This document shows, one piece after another, positions 52,701 through 61,689 of a DNA stretch of 64,000 bases. Origin of the DNA: Chionis minor (Eukaryota; Chordata; Aves; Charadriiformes; Chionididae); the NCBI GenBank assembly GCA_013398295.1, contig VZSF01000859.1:22796-86795 (forward strand). Reading direction: 5' to 3'. The translations under genes and the position numbers were made by a program. Every line of letters begins with the position of its first letter. Position 1 is the first letter of the stretch. Under the pieces are notes generated by a model. The model was given only the letters and a program-made list of their open reading frames with translations, was not told the DNA's origin and did no database searches.

Positions 52701-54810
52701 TTTTTCCTGAAACTATTAATCAGTCTTGAAGAAAATGGATGATTGCATCTGAATTATTTTCATGTTTATAAATCTTATACAATCCCATTTTATTTTGCGC
52801 CTGTCACTTTATGTTATATTCTCGAATATATGCAAACTTGTGAGTTCAAGTTAGTCCTTGGAGTAAACTGCATCCAAAGAAACAGGCTTCATTTCTGAAG
52901 TATAATTGGATTTGTGTGTTTGATCATGACTTTGATTATGACTTTAAAAGGATCTGTTGATCTACAAGATCTGATCCGAAAGGTTGCTAAATAATGAGTT
53001 CCTATCTCCCTGGTATAAAACAAAAGGTTTGTTTCACAGTATAATTTGGGAAATGGTAAAAGCTTGTTGTCACAGAAAAAGACATTAATTCTATTAATTC
53101 ATTTATGAGGTTCACATTGAGCAAATGAGAAGCTGTCCTTCCAGTGCTAAAGCCTGATCCTCTGAGATGAATGGCTGTCAGTGTGCTGAACATCGTACAG
53201 GATCTGTCCCTTAATTATGTTAACATTTGTCTCACTTGTAAATGATGCCATTGACTGGTTATCTTCTAGCTCTGCCTCCACTTTGCTGAAAGGTGGAAGT
53301 CTCCTTTACTAAGGAACCGTGTAAAAATGCCTCTTTGTGTTGCATTTGTTGGAGCTGAACATTCAAATAATGTTCTTCAATGTTTTTCATTGCTAGAATG
53401 ATCATAACTACAGCTGGATTCACTAAGTGAATTCCCTTGTCCCAAAAGCACAGAAGACAGGCTGATGCTGGGAGCAGCTGTTGGAGAATTTGTACGGCCT
53501 GGGTTTTGTTCCCAGCTCAGTGACCTTGAGCAAAGTCACTGAAACCACTCTGTGACTTTTGTGATGACTATCAAGTTATGGTACCTAGCTCCCAGGGGAA
53601 TGGAGCTGGCTTAATTAATGAGTTGGTAATGTGCTTTGAGATCCTCTGATCTGACCTTTCAGCCTGTACTATCAAAGCACTTGTCCCTGTCATTATCGAT
53701 GTGCAAAGTGATTACAGCTGTCTCCTTTTGTGGTTTCTTAACCAGGTCATCTCAAGTCTGTTTGCTGTGCTTCTGCTTGACTTGTCTGTCTGGCCACCTT
53801 TTCTGACCACTTTTTTCTTTTACTGCTTTTGCTTTCTCCACTGCATTAAGCACAGGCATCTGTATTGTCACCTGAATAGCTATTGAGTCTCACTGACTCT
53901 TCAGGTTTAATTTTGTATGGCAAAATAACCCTAGACTGAGTGTTCTGAGACTGTCTAACCCTGAGCATATTTCTTCATCCGAGGATCTTGATTTTTGTCA
54001 TGCTGTCCCTCATACTTTGGAAGACTACTCTGTGCAAATCTCCCTGCACACTGCCCAGCTCCTCCCTCCTATCCTTTCTCCTTTGTCCTCTCCTGAGGTT
54101 CAGATCAGGAAAATGCTGTCACCATCGCTAGAACTCACCAAAGACTTATGTGTGGGACTCGTTGCACTGACTTAGCAGGTTGAACATCTTACTGCTGTAG
54201 ATTTTAGCCCTTAAGTCTTCGCTGCAAAACCTAACCTGGTTAGGATCTTGCATTTGCCTTGCTAATACCTGTACCATTGCTTAGCTGGGTGTAGTTACTA
54301 CTACAGTAGAGCAATTGCACCTCCTCAGATAGCTTCTGCATATCTACTTATTCAGTGGCATAGTGTGAACCCAATTTCTTTTTGTTACTTTGAAAATTCC
54401 TTCCTTCAACCCCAACAAGTTGTAGCATAAGGAAAAATGCTCTTTGAACTAATACAGTAATCATCTTCAATTCCCTGTGTGGAATCTGGATTTTTCTGTT
54501 AGTAAGCAGAGTAAAAGAAAGAATAATTTTCCAAAGTTTGTTATGTATTTCTTGTGTGTGTGCATATATACAAACTTTTACAAAAAGATGCTCAGAGGAA
54601 GGTTTATATCTTGTATTTTTATATATATTTATATTTTAAAGGTTTATATTCAGATATAACTACAATGAATAAAAGGTTCTTGAAAGATAGGAAGTGATAT
54701 AGAAAAGGCATTTTCATGCAGAACGGTCTAAGTCAAGTCACGCTGCCTGTGATGCAAAGCCTTGTTTGCCCTGTAAGGAACTGTCAGGCACGGTTTGCCC
54801 CTAGTGACAC
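49747..54810. other. gene-free sequence
   Basis: No supported gene or RNA. Only A- and T-runs (for example near 52018-52031 and 52465-52477), a CAA-rich stretch near 52214-52240, and short open frames without domain character are visible. Confidence 0.5.
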
Positions 54811-54814
54811 CATG

Positions 54815-54985
54815 TGTGCTGTCACCACTCACCTCCTTCTCTTCCATGTGCCTTAGCAGCTTCCAGGAGGATCTGCTCCATGATCTTGCTGGGCACAGAG
54901 GTGAGACTGTCTGTCCTGCAGTTCCCCAGGTCTTCCTTTTTTTCCCTTTTTAAAAAAGGGGGTTACGTTTCCCCTTGGGTTTTTT
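54815..54985 (-). mobile_element. CR1 ORF2 internal fragment, minus strand
   Basis: This matches the CR1 reverse-transcriptase internal region also seen at 62195-62345: shared landmarks are TTCCATGTGC(C/A)TTAGCA, AGGAGGAT, CTCCATGATCTT and the C-rich CAGTTCCC(C)AGG step. It lacks the CR1 3' end on its left side, so it is a rearranged or deletion-derived piece rather than a simple insertion. Confidence 0.8.
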
Positions 54986-54994
54986 CGGCCAATG

Positions 54995-55213
54995 GCTTGT
55001 TACTTGAGAGAAGAGACCGACCCCCACCTCACTCCAACCTCCATCCAGGTAGTTGGAGAGGACAATATGGTCTTCCCTGAGCCTTCTTTTCTCTAGGCTA
55101 AACAACCCCAGTTCCCTCAGCTGCTCCTCAGAAGACTTGTGCTCCAGACCCCTCACCAGCTTCATTGCCCTTCTCTGGACGCACTCCGGCACCTCAATAT
55201 CTTTCTTTTAATG
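54995..55213 (-). mobile_element. CR1 ORF2 C-terminal fragment, minus strand
   Basis: Minus-strand reading gives CR1 ORF2 C-terminal blocks [35 protein letters not shown] and [13 protein letters not shown]. In a normal CR1 this part would lie to the left of the preceding fragment, but here it lies to the right, so the two pieces come from different insertions or an internal rearrangement. Its right end is cut by the solo LTR at 55220. Confidence 0.88.
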
Positions 55214-55219
55214 ACAGGC

Positions 55220-55724
55220 TGTTGTCAGTTTGGCCACAGTGGGTTCAATCAACACGCTAACTCAAGATATTTATTTTTATTTCAGTTCTGCAGAATTGGG
55301 TGCTGGGCGTTTAACAACAGCCAGCACACTGCATGTTTCAACAGCCCAATATTTATAACAGTAAAATACAGCTCATTGGTTAATAATGATTCATTCACCA
55401 CTCCTAACTATATATATACATCGAAGCTCATGTTTAAAACATTTAGGGAGGTTATCTGATGAGCATACTCATTAATCACAAAGGGGTGTGTATTTTAGCA
55501 TTATAATTACCCAAGGTTAGTCTGGGATACAAGAGTCTTGGCTCGACTTTGGTCCAGAAGTTTTATGTTTTTGCTCTGTTCTGTCTAAGTCGGCAAGTGC
55601 AAAAGAACTGGTAAGACACCCAGGTTTTTTTCACATCCTACTCAAGGTTATGTACCTTCTGCGATGTCTCAACCAGGGCCAAATCAAAACTTCTTGATAA
55701 ACTTTTAGCTGTGTTCTTTAGACA
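55220..55724 (-). mobile_element. solo LTR of a class I-type endogenous retrovirus, minus strand
   Basis: About 505 bp, reverse-complement homologous over nearly its whole length to the 3' LTR at 59251-59685 (for example the block around GTGTGCTGGCTGTTGT and CACCCAATTCTGC). It runs from TGTT at 55220 to GACA at 55724, the TG...CA ends of an LTR in reverse. ACAGGC at 55214-55219 and TCAGGC at 55725-55730 look like a 5-6 bp target duplication with one mismatch. Read on the minus strand it has a GAAATAAAAATAAA polyadenylation region near 55275-55290. It carries about 60 bp near 55592-55655 that the plus-strand copy lacks. No internal retroviral sequence is attached, so it arose by recombination between two LTRs. 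Confidence 0.85.
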
Positions 55725-55730
55725 TCAGGC

Positions 55731-56235
55731 ACATGCCAGGTGGCCACCCAGTGGTGATGAGGATGCTAAACTGGGAGGTGCTCTGGCCTCTCTTGGGGTA
55801 CAAGAGGCCTTGCAGAGGGACCTGGATTGATTGGAACCCTGGGCAGTTATGAGTGGCATGAAATTTAACAAGAACTAGTGCCAGATTCTGCACCTGGGAC
55901 ACAGGAACGCTGGGCACAAGTGTAAATGGGGAGAGGAGTGGCTAGAAAGCAGACCTGCAGGGAGGGATCTGAGGGTGCTGGTGGGCAGCAGGCTCAACAG
56001 GAGTCAGCAGTGTGCCCTGGCAGCCAAGAGGGCAAACCACATCCTGGGGTGCATCAAACCCAGCATCACCAGCCAGTCCAAAGTGGTGACCACCTGCTGT
56101 ATTCAGCGTTGGTGCAGCCTCACCTGGAGCGCTGCATGCAGTTCTGGGCCCCACCATTTAAGGAGGACTATTGGTCAGCCCCGAAGTGGTCAGGCAGTTG
56201 GACTGGATGATCCTTGTATGTCCCTCCAAACTAAG
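55731..56235 (+). mobile_element. CR1 LINE, plus strand, internally deleted
   Basis: Plus-strand CR1 ORF2 sequence with frameshifts: the thumb region near 55790-55920, then RSQQCALAAKRANHILGCIK near 56000-56060 and LLYSALVQPHLERC near 56095-56136 in another frame. At about 56170 it jumps to the 3' terminal region (CAGTTGGACTGGATGATCCTTGTA) and ends in an ATTAAATTAAATA tail. A deletion therefore removed the last part of ORF2 and most of the UTR. Confidence 0.85.
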
Positions 56236-56261
56236 CTATTAAATTAAATAGTTGTATCATA

Positions 56262-56347
56262 TTATATTGTAATTGTATGGCTCAGTGTCCAGATGGAGAT
56301 TGGTGAAAAGTGGTGTCCCTCAGGGGACCATACTGGGACTAGTGCTT
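56262..56347 (+). mobile_element. CR1 reverse-transcriptase fragment, plus strand
   Basis: Encodes a short piece with the CR1 palm motif SGVPQGTILG (about 56310-56339), upstream in CR1 order of the fragment on its left. It is truncated on both sides and abuts the 3' end of the next, opposite-strand CR1. Confidence 0.75.
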
Positions 56348-56348
56348 T

Positions 56349-57553
56349 GTTTAATCACAGAATCACCTGGGTTGGAAGGAAGCTCTAGAAGTCATCTAGT
56401 CCAACGCCCCTGCCAGAGCAGGGGCACCTACAGCAGGTTGCACAGGATGGCGTCCAGGCAGGTTTTAAATGCCTCCAGAGTCGGAGACTCCACCACCTCT
56501 CTGTGCAGCCTGTTCCAGTGCTCTGACACCCCCAAAGTAAAGAAGTTCCTCCTCATGTTTAGATGGAACCTCCATGTTTGTGCCTGTTACCTCTTGTCCT
56601 ATCACTGGGCACCACTGAAAAAAGACTGTCCCCATCCTCCTTGCACCCTCCCTTCATGTACTTATAAGCATCGATGAGATCCCCCCTCAGTCTTCTCCAG
56701 ACTAAAGAGACCCAACTTCCTCAGCTTTTCCTCATAAGAAAGATGTCCTAGCTCCCTAATGATCTTTGGGGCCCTTTGCTGTACTCCTTTCCAGCAGTTC
56801 CCTGTCCTTATTGAACTGGGGAGCCCAGAACTGGACACAGGACTCTAGATGCGGCCTCACCAGGGCAGAGTAAAGGGGGAGGATGACCTCCCTCAACCTG
56901 CTTGCCACACTCTTCTTGATGCACCCCAGGATGCCATTGGCCTTCTTGGCCACAAGGGCACATTGCTGGTTCATGCCCAACTTGTTGACCACCAGGACTC
57001 CCAGGTTCCTTTCTACAGAACTGCTTTCCAGCAGGTCAGCCCCCAACCGGTACTGGCGCATGGGATTATTCCTCCCCAGGCGCAGGACCCACACTTGCCT
57101 TTGTTTAACTTCATGAGGTCTCTCTCTGCCCAACTCTCCAGCCTGTACAGGTCACGTTCAATGGCAGCACGGCCTCCTGGTGTGTCAGCCACCCCTCCCA
57201 GTTTTGTGGCATCAGCAAACTTGCTGATGGTACACTCCATCCCTTCGTCCAGGTCATTGATGAATACATTGAACAGGACTGAACCCAGTACTGACCCCTG
57301 AGGAACACCACTAGTCACAGGCCTCCAACTAGACTCTGCCCCACTGATCACAACCCTCTGAGCCCTACCTGCCAGTCAGTTTTTAATCCATCTTACTCTC
57401 TGTTCATCTAACCCACACTTCCTAAGCTTGCCTAGGGGGATGCTGTGGGAGACAGTGTCAAAAGCCTTGCTGAAGTCAAGGTAGACAACATCCACGGCCC
57501 TCCCCTCATCTATCCATCCAGTTATGCCACTGTAGAGGCTATCAGATTAAGTC
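56349..57553 (-). mobile_element. CR1 LINE, 1.2 kb, 5'-truncated, minus strand
   Basis: One of the longest uninterrupted CR1 copies in the window. The 3' end is at 56349 (TCACAGAATCACCTGGGTTGG). Read on the minus strand it covers the ORF2 palm motif [17 protein letters not shown] (near 57300), FADATKLGG, the thumb with [20 protein letters not shown] (near 56950) and [15 protein letters not shown] (near 56865), then the 3' UTR. Frames shift between 57133, 57351 and beyond, so no protein is made. It is 5'-truncated at about 57553, directly against endogenous retroviral sequence. Confidence 0.95.
57013..57351 (-). pseudogene. CR1 ORF2 reverse-transcriptase palm fragment
   Basis: A 112-codon open stretch within the CR1 copy, covering the palm region around [10 protein letters not shown] and the FAD(A)TKLGG catalytic-site region; the second acidic position is not the canonical DD pair. 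It is the upstream neighbour of another open stretch (56756-57133) in a different frame, showing at least one frameshift. Non-functional remnant. Confidence 0.8.
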
Positions 57554-57649
57554 TGGGAATTCTGAGTGATCAAATGCATGTGAAAGGGGAGGGAATGTTG
57601 AGAATGTGAAGAAATTCTTTGTTGTCTCTTTCCCATGTTTTGTCATCCT

Positions 57650-57870
57650 TACACAGGTATCTTAATCAGTGCGCTCCTCTGCCCCTGCATTCCCTGGTAC
57701 GTGAATTTGAACCTGGAGACCCAGTTTACTTTGCACCTGGAAAGAAGAGCCACTGAAAGAAAAGTGGAAGGGGCCCTACACCATTTTGATGGCCACTTCC
57801 ATGGCCGGGAAAAGGGGAGGAATCAGCTCTTGGATTCATGACACACTAGTTAAACCAGCCCTTCCGCCAG
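57650..57870 (+). pseudogene. retroviral integrase C-terminal domain, frameshifted
   Basis: Integrase inserts viral cDNA into host DNA; only its C-terminal SH3-like domain is represented. A stretch with FEPGDPVYF is readable at about 57700-57730, then the frame changes, and KWKGPYTILM with a tryptophan- and histidine-containing ISSWIH follows at about 57760-57840. That arrangement of a GD pair, KWKGPY and a closing W-I-H is characteristic of gammaretroviral-type integrases. The catalytic core and zinc domain are missing. The frameshift lies in the middle (about 57730-57745), so no protein is made. Confidence 0.8.
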
Positions 57871-57943
57871 AACCTAAAGAGGAATGGAGAGCTGTCTCAG
57901 CAGGACCTTTAAAGACTCTACTGTCACACAAAGGAGTTAGGAG

Positions 57944-58487
57944 ATGAAAGGTTACACATTTGTTGTTCTGTTCCAGCCTGTAGGATTGACTGTGTCTCTC
58001 CTAAAATGGGATCAGTCAGAAAATTTTGAAAAGAACATCATAAATACCGCCTCTTTTTGTTTAGCTGGGGGAATCTCAGTAGAAGAAGTTTTCACCTCCT
58101 GTTTGATAGGAGTGCCAACCCCACTGCACCTTTTAAAAAACAACCCTGTGTTAAAATTGGTCATGGTAAATACAACCTAGCACGATATATATGAATCTTT
58201 GGGCAGAGAGGACCCTACCTAAGGAGGAGGGAATGCTCAGGATAAAGGCAAAAGGAACATTTCTCACAGAAAGTTGTATGCAGTTTATTTGCAAATTGCC
58301 CAAAAGATGTGAAAATCTAAGTTGGTTGGAACCTCCTCTGAAATGTAATAAAATGGTGCCAGTGCACTGCACGCTGGCACATAAAAAGCTTCCCCTAGGA
58401 TGGTTTCTCCTCTTTGGGAAAAGTACTTACATTCCTAGTCCCGCTAATGTTACCACAGGACCTTGTTCTTTGGGACGACAAGTAGCC
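57944..58487 (+). pseudogene. retroviral env surface-subunit remnant, interrupted
   Basis: The surface subunit would bind a receptor. Two open stretches in different frames are seen: 57944-58180 and 58191-58490. The second ends in a region (about 58395-58485) with the glycine-tryptophan-phenylalanine, cysteine-poor variant of the conserved block near the SU C-terminus, including NVTTGPCSLG, where many gamma-type env proteins have an LG followed by the cleavage region. The start of the first stretch has no clear signal peptide. A stop near 58180 and a frame change mean no intact protein. Identification rests on the C-terminal block and on position between integrase and the TM remnant. Confidence 0.6.
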
Positions 58488-58584
58488 TGACTTCCTGATA
58501 AGGACTTACAAGCAATGGAAAAGGAGAGAAAAAGGATGAAGAGACGAATCCAGGCTTTACCACCAGACTGCAACTCCCAAGGAA

Positions 58585-59155
58585 CTCTGGAGTACAAGCG
58601 AAATAGTAGCTGCAGCAATTCTAACTCCAGGCGTGGGAGTAGCCATGAATGATCATCCAATAAGGAAAACTGCATGTGAGTTAGTGAAAGACATGGCTGA
58701 CACCTCCCAGGCTTTAGCAGCCTTGAGGAGAAAATGGCAAAAATTAGAGAAGCCAGCCTAGAAAATGGAGCTGCGACTGACTCCTTACTTTGAAGGCATA
58801 ATCACGGATGTGAGAGATTCAAAGGAATGTGTTGTTTTAGTTTGTCAGCTAGTTCTCAACTGGTGGAAGAGAAGATACAGAGATGAAAGGATTTGACCTC
58901 AAATCTCAGTGAAAGGGAAGGAATGGATTACTCTTTGTTAACATCATGGTTACCTAACTTCAACGGGTTAAAACAATTGTTCCTAATAGTTGCGCTGATA
59001 AGGATAATTTTAATTTGAAGCCACTGTACGATCCAATGTTTCCCATTTTGTTTGATTTTAAGCAAGCAAATAATCGAGGATTCAAATCCACAGGAAATAC
59101 TAATGACAAAAATAGAAGATTGTTTGAGAGAAATCAGAAGACAAAAGGAAAATTA
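58585..59155 (+). pseudogene. retroviral env transmembrane-subunit remnant
   Basis: The transmembrane subunit normally drives membrane fusion. The remnant shows a fusion-peptide-like small hydrophobic stretch (AAAILTPGVGVAM, about 58605-58645), a following heptad-type helix with DTSQALAALRR (about 58700-58735), then a stop, and much later in another frame a tryptophan- and leucine-rich membrane-proximal and membrane-spanning segment (WLPNFNGLKQLF, about 58945-58985). The region between them lacks the usual immunosuppressive segment and CX6CC motif, so part has been deleted. It is clearly broken. Confidence 0.7.
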
Positions 59156-59250
59156 AAGGTATTATTACTGGAAGACCCCTAGAAAGCCGAAGACTGATAC
59201 TTATGGGACTGCAAGAAAACAGAACCATAAGTCTCAGAGGGGGGATCTAA

Positions 59251-59685
59251 CGTCTAACGAAAAAAGTTAAAAGTTGATGAAGAAGTTTTGATTTGGACCT
59301 AGTTGAGACATCACAGACTTAGACAGAACATAGCAAAAAATTCAACTTGCGGACCAAAGTCAAGCCAAGACTCATGTATCCCAAAGTAACCTTGGGTAAT
59401 TAGCATGCTCAAATACATGCCCCCTTCTGAACAACGACCACGCTCATTAGGTAATGTCCCAAAATGTTTTCAACATGAGCTTAGACGCATATGTAGAGTC
59501 AGAAGTGGTGAGTGAAAGATCGTGAACTGATCAGCTGTATGTTACCATCGTAAATTTTGTGTGGTTGGAAACGTGTGGTGTGCTGGCTGTTGTCAAATGC
59601 CCGGCACCCAATTCTGCAGATTTGAAATAAAAACCGGTATCTTAAGTCAGCGCATTGACTGGGTTTTGCCCAGCGGGTGAAGAAC
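59251..59685 (+). mobile_element. 3' LTR of the endogenous retrovirus, plus strand
   Basis: Follows the polypurine tract. The expected TG start reads CG at 59251. Homologous, in reverse complement, to the solo LTR at 55220-55724, but missing about 60 bp after GACATCACAG (near 59318). A polyadenylation region GAAATAAAAACC lies at 59625-59636, with the U5 part after it. The 3' boundary is uncertain because the last 30 bp diverge from the solo LTR. It ends right where the CpG-rich region of the ITPRIPL1-like locus begins. Confidence 0.8.
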
Positions 59686-59689
59686 CCTT

Positions 59690-60040
59690 CTTTAGGGCCA
59701 GGAGCAGGAGCTGTGTCCTGCTGGGGGGTTTGTGCTCTGCCCGTGGCAGGGGCCATATAGCCAGGGGCAATGGCCGTGGCCGGCTGGGCGGGCTGTGGCC
59801 GTGGGGCTGTGGCGCCGTGACATCAGAGAGGACAGGGCACAGAGGGGTGTCACCAGGGGTGCCGGCCGGCAGCGCCGCCGCTGCAGGAGTGCTGGAGCCA
59901 GCGGTGAGTGGGGCAGGCGGGGGCAAGGCTGGGCTGGAGGAGGGCCAGGGCAGAAGCGCCAGCCCCTGGGGGGGTTTCTAAGGCCGGGGTGAGGGCGCAG
60001 CCGCTGCGGGGAGCACCGGCAGCCCCATCTCCGCAGCGCT
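59690..60040 (+). promoter_or_regulatory. CpG-rich promoter-like region and non-coding first exon
   Basis: GC content and CpG density rise sharply immediately after the LTR. A good splice donor, CCAGCG|GTGAGTG, lies with its GT at 59904-59905, so a 5' non-coding exon would end at 59903. Its transcription start is not determinable here. The donor pairs naturally with the acceptor at 60177-60178 just before the ATG of the ITPRIPL1-like remnant. Confidence 0.55.
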
Positions 60041-60178
60041 CACCAGCCGTCCCCTTGCCGCCTCCCAGCTCCCTCCTTCCCACTCCCACCCACCCCTGCG
60101 GCTCCTGCCCGCTCTACCCCAGCCACCATCGCCCTCCCAGCCAGCCCCGCTGAGGCACTTCTCTCCCTCCTCCTCCAG
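59904..60178 (+). other. putative 275-bp 5' UTR intron
   Basis: Runs from GTGAGTG at 59904 to a C/T-rich tract ending CTCCTCCAG at 60178, both close to consensus. The intron's presence argues that the downstream copy arose by DNA duplication rather than by retroposition of a spliced mRNA. Confidence 0.55.
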
Positions 60179-60181
60179 ACC

Positions 60182-60641
60182 ATGGCTGTGGGCATTACCT
60201 GCATCCTGACCGTCCTGAGCGTCCTGCAGTACGCGATGAAGGTGGGAGACCCCACAGACGCGGCCACGCAAGATCTCCTGCGGCAGCGTGAGGAAGAGCA
60301 GAGCCAGGAGATGCTAAGGCTGCTGCAGGAGATGGAACAGAAGAGCCAGGAGCAGCATGGGGTCTCCATGGAACGTTGTCCTCTCCACCTGCCAGCAGTG
60401 GTTGTTCTGGGCCTCTGCAGAAATCCTGCTGATCCTCTTCGGGCTCTACTGGCTGCTCAGACAAAGGACCGCTGGCTCTGACACTGGTAGCCAGCAGGGA
60501 AGGTGCAGCAGCAAGGAAGAGGAGGAAAGGAAGGAGAACGACTGGGAGGATACACCAGACCGTCATGACGCCCTGGGTCACGTCAAGTCTCTGGATAAGG
60601 TGGGCACCTTATCCACCTCCAGTGCCTGCAACTTGGGCTGA
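60182..60641 (+). pseudogene. ITPRIPL1-like gene, frameshifted and truncated
   Basis: It begins ATGGCTGTGGGC three bases after a splice acceptor. Residues 1-17 are hydrophobic (signal- or membrane-type), then comes VGDPTDAATQDLLRQREEEQ and a coiled-coil stretch rich in Q, E and L up to about residue 58. This matches the N-terminal layout of inositol 1,4,5-trisphosphate receptor-interacting protein-like 1 proteins of birds. Near 60355-60375 the frame shifts by one base; the continuing frame gives QQWLFWASAEILLILFGLYW, the single membrane segment, followed by an acidic serine/glutamate linker. It ends at TGA 60639-60641 with the large C-terminal Mab-21/nucleotidyltransferase-like domain missing. 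The family is typically 500 or more residues. It is a broken copy, though a short membrane peptide could in principle be translated. ITPRIP proteins are linked to IP3-receptor binding, but no function is claimed for this remnant. Confidence 0.72.
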
Positions 60642-60950
60642 GAAACACCACCAAGAGCACCCACACATGTGAATGACTTTATAGTAATAGTGATATTGAC
60701 AGTGATAGTGATATTCCTCACTTATTAGACATAGATAAGGTAGCTAGAAGTTGTTTCCTGTGTAGTTTAGGCTCTTCAATAGGAATAGATCTGCATGCAG
60801 TAAGGACCGTGGTCCAGCTGCCTTGCAGGCATTCACCCACACCAGGATCCAGCAGAAGACTGCAAGGGCTTTGGCAGCACAGACCTCTGTTACCACCATG
60901 AGGGCAACCACAAAGATGCAAATAAATGAGCTTGTTTGAACAAACACTGT
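60642..60950 (+). other. possible 3' UTR of the ITPRIPL1-like remnant
   Basis: After the stop the sequence becomes less GC-rich and contains an AATAAA at 60921-60926 followed by a T/G-rich stretch (CTTGTTTGAAC), a plausible polyadenylation site. A minus-strand open frame here (60744-60947) has a hydrophobic stretch but no recognisable family and is not annotated. Confidence 0.35.
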
Positions 60951-61689
60951 GTCCGTGTACGTCTGGGCAAGGTTCTGCCAGGGAACATGGGCCCCTGTGA
61001 GATGCTGCCACGCTCAGCTGCCGAGGAATCAGGTGAGTGTTTTGCGGAGAAGCGGGTATGGGGGCCTCTGCTTTCACCCACTCTATGACTCGGGTTCCTG
61101 CCTGCCCTTGCTCCTCCATCAGCAGAGAAAGCTGCAAGGGAGAGGCCGGCACTGGCATGTCCCGACAGCCGGCAGCACCACTCCCTGGGAGGCAGGGTGG
61201 GAGCTCACCTCTTGCCAGGGCTCTGCTGGGCACCGCTGGGAGGGAAAAGCCTCCTGCGCCTCGGCTCCCTGCTGCTCCCACTGCCCCGCTTCCCCTCCTC
61301 CAGCCCTTCTTGCTGCTGAAGGCTGCAGTTCTGGAGGAGCAAGGAGCCGTCCACAGGCACACACTCACTTCCCATCCCACTGCTCTGCAAGTCCTCAGAC
61401 ACCCCATGGCTCTGTCAGAGCTCCACTGACCCCTCTCTCGTGGCACTCTAGGCTTCAAGGAGCCACCACTCACCCTATATGCCACCATACTCATCCTTCA
61501 CTGCTCCTTCAGAACGTCAGCCATTTCTACCTCCCTAAAGAGCATTTACCCAGAAAGAGATGGGTGAGAAATGTGGAAAAGCACCACTGCCCCATTGCTG
61601 CCTCTGCCTCATTTTCTTCTGGGAGGTAGACACGTACACGCTGGAATCAGCTTGCAGGTCGCAGAGCAACTGCCAAATTCCCATTGGAA
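60951..61689. other. GC-rich unassigned sequence
   Basis: Long overlapping open frames occur on both strands (plus 60949-61629, minus 60718-61494), as expected for GC-rich DNA with few stop codons. A donor-like CAG|GTGAGTG lies near 61031. No domain, repeat family or codon signature could be recognised. Confidence 0.4.

Larger units (their letters stand above)
57640..59250 (+). mobile_element. endogenous retrovirus remnant: integrase end and env
   Basis: The internal 3' part of a plus-strand retrovirus, class I (gamma/epsilon-like) by the form of its integrase C-terminus and env. Order is integrase C-terminal remnant, env surface remnant, env transmembrane remnant, polypurine tract (AGAGGGGGGA at about 59237-59246) and 3' LTR. 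Gag, protease, reverse transcriptase, primer site and 5' LTR are absent; the left end abuts a 5'-truncated CR1 near 57553. Multiple stops and frameshifts are present. Confidence 0.85.

Noticed and set aside
57640..59250. an intact, expressible retroviral env
   Set aside because: Stops and frame changes interrupt both subunits and key TM motifs are missing.
60718..61494. 258-codon minus-strand open frame
   Set aside because: GC-rich DNA with few stops; an overlapping 226-codon frame on the other strand is equally long. No recognisable family.
60949..61629. 226-codon plus-strand open frame
   Set aside because: Same GC-rich stretch as the opposite-strand frame; no start or domain support.
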